Source of the DNA: Flagellimonas sediminis
GTDB taxonomy: Bacteria > Bacteroidota > Bacteroidia > Flavobacteriales > Flavobacteriaceae
Length of the DNA: 64,000 nucleotides
Direction: 5' to 3'
Assembly (NCBI RefSeq): GCF_010500845.1
Contig: NZ_JAAAMI010000005.1
Coordinates: 124,001 to 188,000 of the forward strand
The notes beneath the pieces were generated by a model, which saw only the letters and a list, made by a program, of their open reading frames with translations, did no database searches and was not told where the DNA came from. Below are positions 61,057 through 64,000 of this stretch, piece after piece (position 1 is the first letter of the stretch; the number at the start of each line of letters is the position of its first letter). Made by a program: the position numbers and the translations under genes.

Positions 61057-61582
61057 CGTTTTCGCCCCGTAGAAAGTCCAAAAAATCGTTCACTTTAAAA
61101 TTGGCCGACTCGTACTTGCTGTCCCTTTGAAAAGCGGATTCCTTCCTTTCCTTGCTCCTTGCGAACCGTCTGATATCCTGCTTGGTTTTTAAGATCAATC
61201 CTGGGACAATCTTGTTCTTACCATCTTTTCCTTTGGCCACCATGGTAAAATAACTGGAATTGCAATGTTTTACCAATCCCGTGGTCACGTTTTCGGACTC
61301 CACCCGCACTCCAACAACCATGGAGGTCTTCCCAGTATAATTGATGGATGCCTTGAGCGTAACCAATTCCCCCACCTCAATGGGATTCAGAAAATCTACC
61401 CGGTTCACTGAGGCCGTCACACAATAGCTTTGGGAATGTTTGGAAGCACAGGCGAAGGCAATTTGATCCATCAGGTTTAGAATGTGGCCCCCATGTACCT
61501 TGCCCCCAAAATTGGAATGGGAGGGGAGCATCAGTTCGGTAATGGAGACCCTGCTTTCTCTGGATGATTTGAATTTTTTCAT
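61037..61582 (-). CDS. Acyl-CoA thioesterase, hotdog fold (YciA/BFIT-like)
   Basis: 181 aa from an ATG at 61582; a TTG at 61588 is a less likely start. Hotdog signature NFGGKVHGGHILNLMDQIA (about 24-43) and the following strand VNRVDFLNPIEVGE are typical of acyl-CoA thioesterases. Hydrolyses acyl-CoA to free acid and CoA. A C-terminal helix-rich tail beyond residue 130 (KTKQDIRRFARSKERKES) is longer than in minimal members. Tail-to-tail overlap with pgl; downstream of the unknown gene by 2 nt on the same strand. Confidence 0.88.
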   Translation of the reverse strand: MKKFKSSRESRVSITELMLPSHSNFGGKVHGGHILNLMDQIAFACASKHSQSYCVTASVNRVDFLNPIEVGELVTLKASINYTGKTSMVVGVRVESENVTTGLVKHCNSSYFTMVAKGKDGKNKIVPGLILKTKQDIRRFARSKERKESAFQRDSKYESANFKVNDFLDFLRGENAMMDFD

Positions 61583-61584
61583 AG

Positions 61585-61950
61585 TCAATTTCTAAAAAGA
61601 GGGGATTTTTCCACTTCTACCTCGGTAATAAAATATTTGGTGTCTCCCAACCAAAAGAAGGTGGCATAGCGCTCCTTGTAGGTTACTTTAATGTACTGGC
61701 CTTGGTATTCCTTTAATTTTTCCACGATGTCCTTCTCCTTGTCCTCCACCGAAAAGGAAAAGACATTGGTGCCCGATAGCCCCTGACTTATCTGACCTTC
61801 CCATGTTTTTACCATGACCCCCTTCCTGCTGAATTTGATGAGTTCCCCGGAGCGATAGCCCACGCTGTAGGGAACGTAATAGATGAAAGCAAAATACCCA
61901 CCGATACCGAGCACGATGACGGCAATGAGAATGGTCAGGAATTTTTTCAT
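61585..61950 (-). CDS. Small single-pass membrane protein of unknown function
   Basis: 121 aa from an ATG at 61950. One N-terminal membrane helix (about 3-26, MKKFLTILIAVIVLGIGGYF) and a compact extracytoplasmic domain (YRSGELIKFSRKGVMVKTWE ... GQYIKVTYKERYATFFW). Homologues in flavobacteria are, as I recall, often named 6-phosphogluconate dehydrogenase. This looks like a propagated mis-annotation: no Rossmann motif or dehydrogenase catalytic residues are present, and true gnd is at 57166. Lies 2 nt before the thioesterase and 10 nt after rmuC, so co-transcribed. Confidence 0.7.
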   Translation of the reverse strand: MKKFLTILIAVIVLGIGGYFAFIYYVPYSVGYRSGELIKFSRKGVMVKTWEGQISQGLSGTNVFSFSVEDKEKDIVEKLKEYQGQYIKVTYKERYATFFWLGDTKYFITEVEVEKSPLFRN

Positions 61951-61960
61951 GGTCGGTTCT

Positions 61961-63295
61961 TTAATTAAGTTCTTCCAGATCGTCGTCTTGCGCACGCTTC
62001 AAGATGGGTTCTGGCAAAGCCTTTTTTGCCTTTGCCCCCATGGTACGCAACTTTTCAATGCTTGTGATGATATTGCCACGGCCATCGAACAATTTGTTCA
62101 TGGCATTCTTGTATTCCCCCTTGGCATCGTCCATCTTTTTGCCCACTTGGGTCAAGTCGTTCATAAAACCGACGAACTTATCATAGAGTGCCCCGGCTTG
62201 TCGAGCAATTTCCATAGCGTTCCGTTGTTGCTTTTCATTGCTCCACATAGAATCTATGGTACGCAAGGTGGCCAATAGGGTGGAAGGGGTGACAATGACG
62301 ATATTCTGTTCAAATGCTTTGTTGTAAAGGGAATTGTCCTCGTTTATGGCGATGGCAAAAGCGGGTTCTATGGGAACAAACATCAATACAAAATCAGGAC
62401 TTTCCATTTCGTAGAGGTCCTCGTATTTTTTAGCCGACAGTTGCTCCACATGCCTGCGCAGGGAATTGATGTGGTCCTTCAGGAATTTGGGTTTGTCCTC
62501 ATCCGGGGCATTTACAAACCGCTCGTAATCGGTTAACGATACCTTGGAATCCACCACCATTTTCTTTCCATCGGGCAGGTGGATGATTACATCGGGCATG
62601 ACCCTGCTACCATCTTCCCGTTTAAAGTTTTGTTGTATGCTATACTCCCTATCTTTTTCTAAACCAGACTTTTCCAAAACGCGTTCTAGGACCAATTCTC
62701 CCCAGTTCCCCTGCATTTTGCTATCGCCTTTCAGCGCCTTGGTGAGGTTTTCCGCCTCTTGGGTGATTTTCAAATTCTGGCTTTGTAGGTTCAAGAGTTG
62801 TTCCCTTAATGCTGAATGTATGCTAATGCTCTCCTTTTGGTTTTCTTCCACTTTCTTTTCAAAAAGCTGGATTTTTTCTTGGAGAGGGCTCAAGATGAGT
62901 TTGATGTTCTTCTGGTTCTGTTCCGTGAACTTGGTACTTTTTTCATCCAGGATCTTATTGGCCAGATTCTCGAACTCCTTGGTGAACTTTTCCTGAAGTT
63001 TTTCCACTTCTTCTTTCTGTTCACCATTGATGCGTTGTAAGTATTCCATTTCGGCCTGAAACCGTACCAACTGGTTTCCCTGTTGTTCTTTTTCCCGCTG
63101 AAGTTCTTTTTTTTCCTCATCGGTGAGCAGTAATTTATCATTCAGGGATTTAATGGCGTTGTTGAGTTGGTGTTCCCTTTCGTTCCAAACACCTTCGGTG
63201 GATTTGGTCTTCAATTTTTGGATGTACATGCCTCCGAACAGTCCAAGGGTCAAAGTGATTATTCCGATGATGATGTATACTAATTCAACACTCAT
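61961..63295 (-). CDS. rmuC: DNA recombination protein RmuC
   Basis: 444 aa. N-terminal membrane helix (about 5-25), a long coiled coil (about 30-190, rich in Glu, Lys and Gln) and the RmuC domain (about 195-420; MPDVIIHLPDGKKMVVDSKVSL is the signature). RmuC-family proteins have a predicted nuclease-like fold and limit inversions in E. coli. First gene of a short run with the unknown membrane protein and the thioesterase. 42 nt separate it from the reverse transcriptase end. Confidence 0.92.
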   Translation of the reverse strand: MSVELVYIIIGIITLTLGLFGGMYIQKLKTKSTEGVWNEREHQLNNAIKSLNDKLLLTDEEKKELQREKEQQGNQLVRFQAEMEYLQRINGEQKEEVEKLQEKFTKEFENLANKILDEKSTKFTEQNQKNIKLILSPLQEKIQLFEKKVEENQKESISIHSALREQLLNLQSQNLKITQEAENLTKALKGDSKMQGNWGELVLERVLEKSGLEKDREYSIQQNFKREDGSRVMPDVIIHLPDGKKMVVDSKVSLTDYERFVNAPDEDKPKFLKDHINSLRRHVEQLSAKKYEDLYEMESPDFVLMFVPIEPAFAIAINEDNSLYNKAFEQNIVIVTPSTLLATLRTIDSMWSNEKQQRNAMEIARQAGALYDKFVGFMNDLTQVGKKMDDAKGEYKNAMNKLFDGRGNIITSIEKLRTMGAKAKKALPEPILKRAQDDDLEELN

Positions 63296-63337
63296 TTTTC
63301 TAGAATCTATTATTAAGTAAAAGTAGAGAAAATCCTA

Positions 63338-64000
63338 TTACTGACTTTGTATCTTTCTAACGTTACTATAATCATATTCAGTTAGAGTATTTCTGAGAAT
63401 GACAGAATGACGGCGTAACTGTTTTTTGATTTCTGGGGCCTCCATTATATCGGAAGCCGAGTAAGCATATTTTATAAAGTTACCTCTGTATTTTCTTTTG
63501 AAACTTTTTGGGATTTGTGAGCCGTTCCTCAACTCTATTCTTTTAGTCGGAATTCTTCTGGATTGTGTTCCTTTATGGCTGTACAGCCGATATATTTTAG
63601 TTTTAAAAATTGGGGCTTCATCCAGTAAATATTTTTCTTTGATACTATTTACCCTTGCATCCTTCCTTTTAATAGCCATTTTCATTTCTCTATAGAAGGT
63701 TGCAAGATTTTTTGATTTTATTAAAGTTTGATAACCATAAAATTCAAACCCCAAATAACATAGCGGGTGGTTAAATTTTAGCTCATCTTCATCTAATCGA
63801 AAGGATTGTAGTCTACCTTGATATTCTTTAAAAATGGTCACTTCCTTTTTTTCAACAGAAATTTTAAGTTTGATTTTCCTAATCTCCTCACCAATTGTTT
63901 TGACCACCTGCTCTATTTCATCCAAATTACAAATCAGGACTATATCATCAGAATATCTACGGTAAAACATTCTCTTTCCTTTGACAAGACTTTCAATAAT
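63338..64000 (-). CDS. Reverse transcriptase, C-terminal part (cut by window edge)
   Basis: 220 codons of an open frame that continues past 64000 with no start in the window. The readable part begins IIESLVKGKRMFYRRYSDDIVLIC: YSDD is the palm catalytic motif (YxDD). Then come CYLGFEFYG (the LGF motif of the primer-grip region) and FYREMKMAIKRK, and a basic helical tail ending RNTLTEYDYSNVRKIQSQ. No HNH or maturase-X motif and no retron VTG motif are visible in the last 190 residues. This suggests a stand-alone RT such as an unknown-group, DRT or Abi type, but the class cannot be fixed without the N-terminus. The region looks AT-rich against rmuC. Confidence 0.85.
   Translation of the reverse strand: MIESLVKGKRMFYRRYSDDIVLICNLDEIEQVVKTIGEEIRKIKLKISVEKKEVTIFKEYQGRLQSFRLDEDELKFNHPLCYLGFEFYGYQTLIKSKNLATFYREMKMAIKRKDARVNSIKEKYLLDEAPIFKTKIYRLYSHKGTQSRRIPTKRIELRNGSQIPKSFKRKYRGNFIKYAYSASDIMEAPEIKKQLRRHSVILRNTLTEYDYSNVRKIQSQ

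Noticed and set aside
61585..61950. 6-phosphogluconate dehydrogenase
   Set aside because: No dehydrogenase motifs; a single-pass membrane protein with a small domain. True gnd is at 57166-58578.
63338..64000. Group II intron or retron as the identity of the reverse transcriptase
   Set aside because: No HNH endonuclease or maturase-X motif and no retron VTG motif are seen in the available C-terminus; left as unknown class because the N-terminus is not in the window.

Overview
The window looks like chromosome of a marine-type Bacteroidota, most likely a Flavobacteriaceae close to Muricauda/Allomuricauda. This rests on family-level recognition: a GlmU-like protein next to type B L31, DUF6090 and DUF4199 proteins, many lipoproteins with a Cys at residue 16-22, and promoters that match the Bacteroidota pattern TTG-N19-TAnnTTTG. 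Three promoters (for the genes at 2597, 11414 and 41516) have exactly 19 nt spacing. I found no tRNA, rRNA, CRISPR array, complete transposon or prophage. Most of the window is housekeeping and accessory metabolism.

Layout. 1-1300: an AraC/SDR-oxidoreductase pair cut by the left edge. 1.3-5.7 kb: RsmB-like rRNA methyltransferase, a beta-propeller lipoprotein, and an ECF sigma / membrane anti-sigma / Spy-like set. 5.8-6.1 kb: a 96-bp-period array of hairpin repeats. 6.1-11.3 kb: an envelope-glycan type run (MsbA-like ABC exporter, phosphohexomutase, membrane GT2, DUF4199). 11.4-19.2 kb: L31B, GlmU-like, SulP transporter, a LytS/LytTR two-component pair and a CocE-type hydrolase. 19.2-25.2 kb: an ankyrin-like Tat protein, then an operon-like run of a small CKVRN protein, a SoxB/5'-nucleotidase-like lipoprotein, DoxX and DsrE, then a lipocalin-like lipoprotein and an AT-rich outer-membrane barrel gene. 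25.4-31.2 kb: exported hydrolases (serine hydrolase, ChbG/YdjC deacetylase, DUF6090, amidohydrolase). 31.4-35.7 kb: YgiD-type dioxygenase, YceI, two AraC regulators and a second SDR. 35.9-46.5 kb: MtaB, cell-wall enzymes, rpmH, a short CarB, CMD/Crp pair. 46.7-53.1 kb: a complete tripartite RND efflux operon. 53.2-57.1 kb: Dabb, DUF486, S9 peptidase, ChaN. 57.2-61.1 kb: oxidative pentose phosphate genes gnd, zwf and pgl. 61-63.3 kb: thioesterase, unknown, rmuC. 63.3-64 kb: the C-terminal two-thirds or less of an AT-rich stand-alone reverse transcriptase running off the right edge.

Most worth following: (i) the truncated reverse transcriptase with a YSDD active site; (ii) three separate AraC-type operators, each a direct repeat at 21 or 23 bp placed just upstream of a TAnnTTTG-like -7 box; (iii) the 5'-nucleotidase-like lipoprotein in which the catalytic His of the GNHE motif is Trp, as in SoxB, sitting with DoxX and DsrE; (iv) the 96-bp hairpin array. 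No wholly new multi-gene system could be demonstrated from the sequence alone. The reverse transcriptase locus is the best candidate, but most of it lies outside the window.
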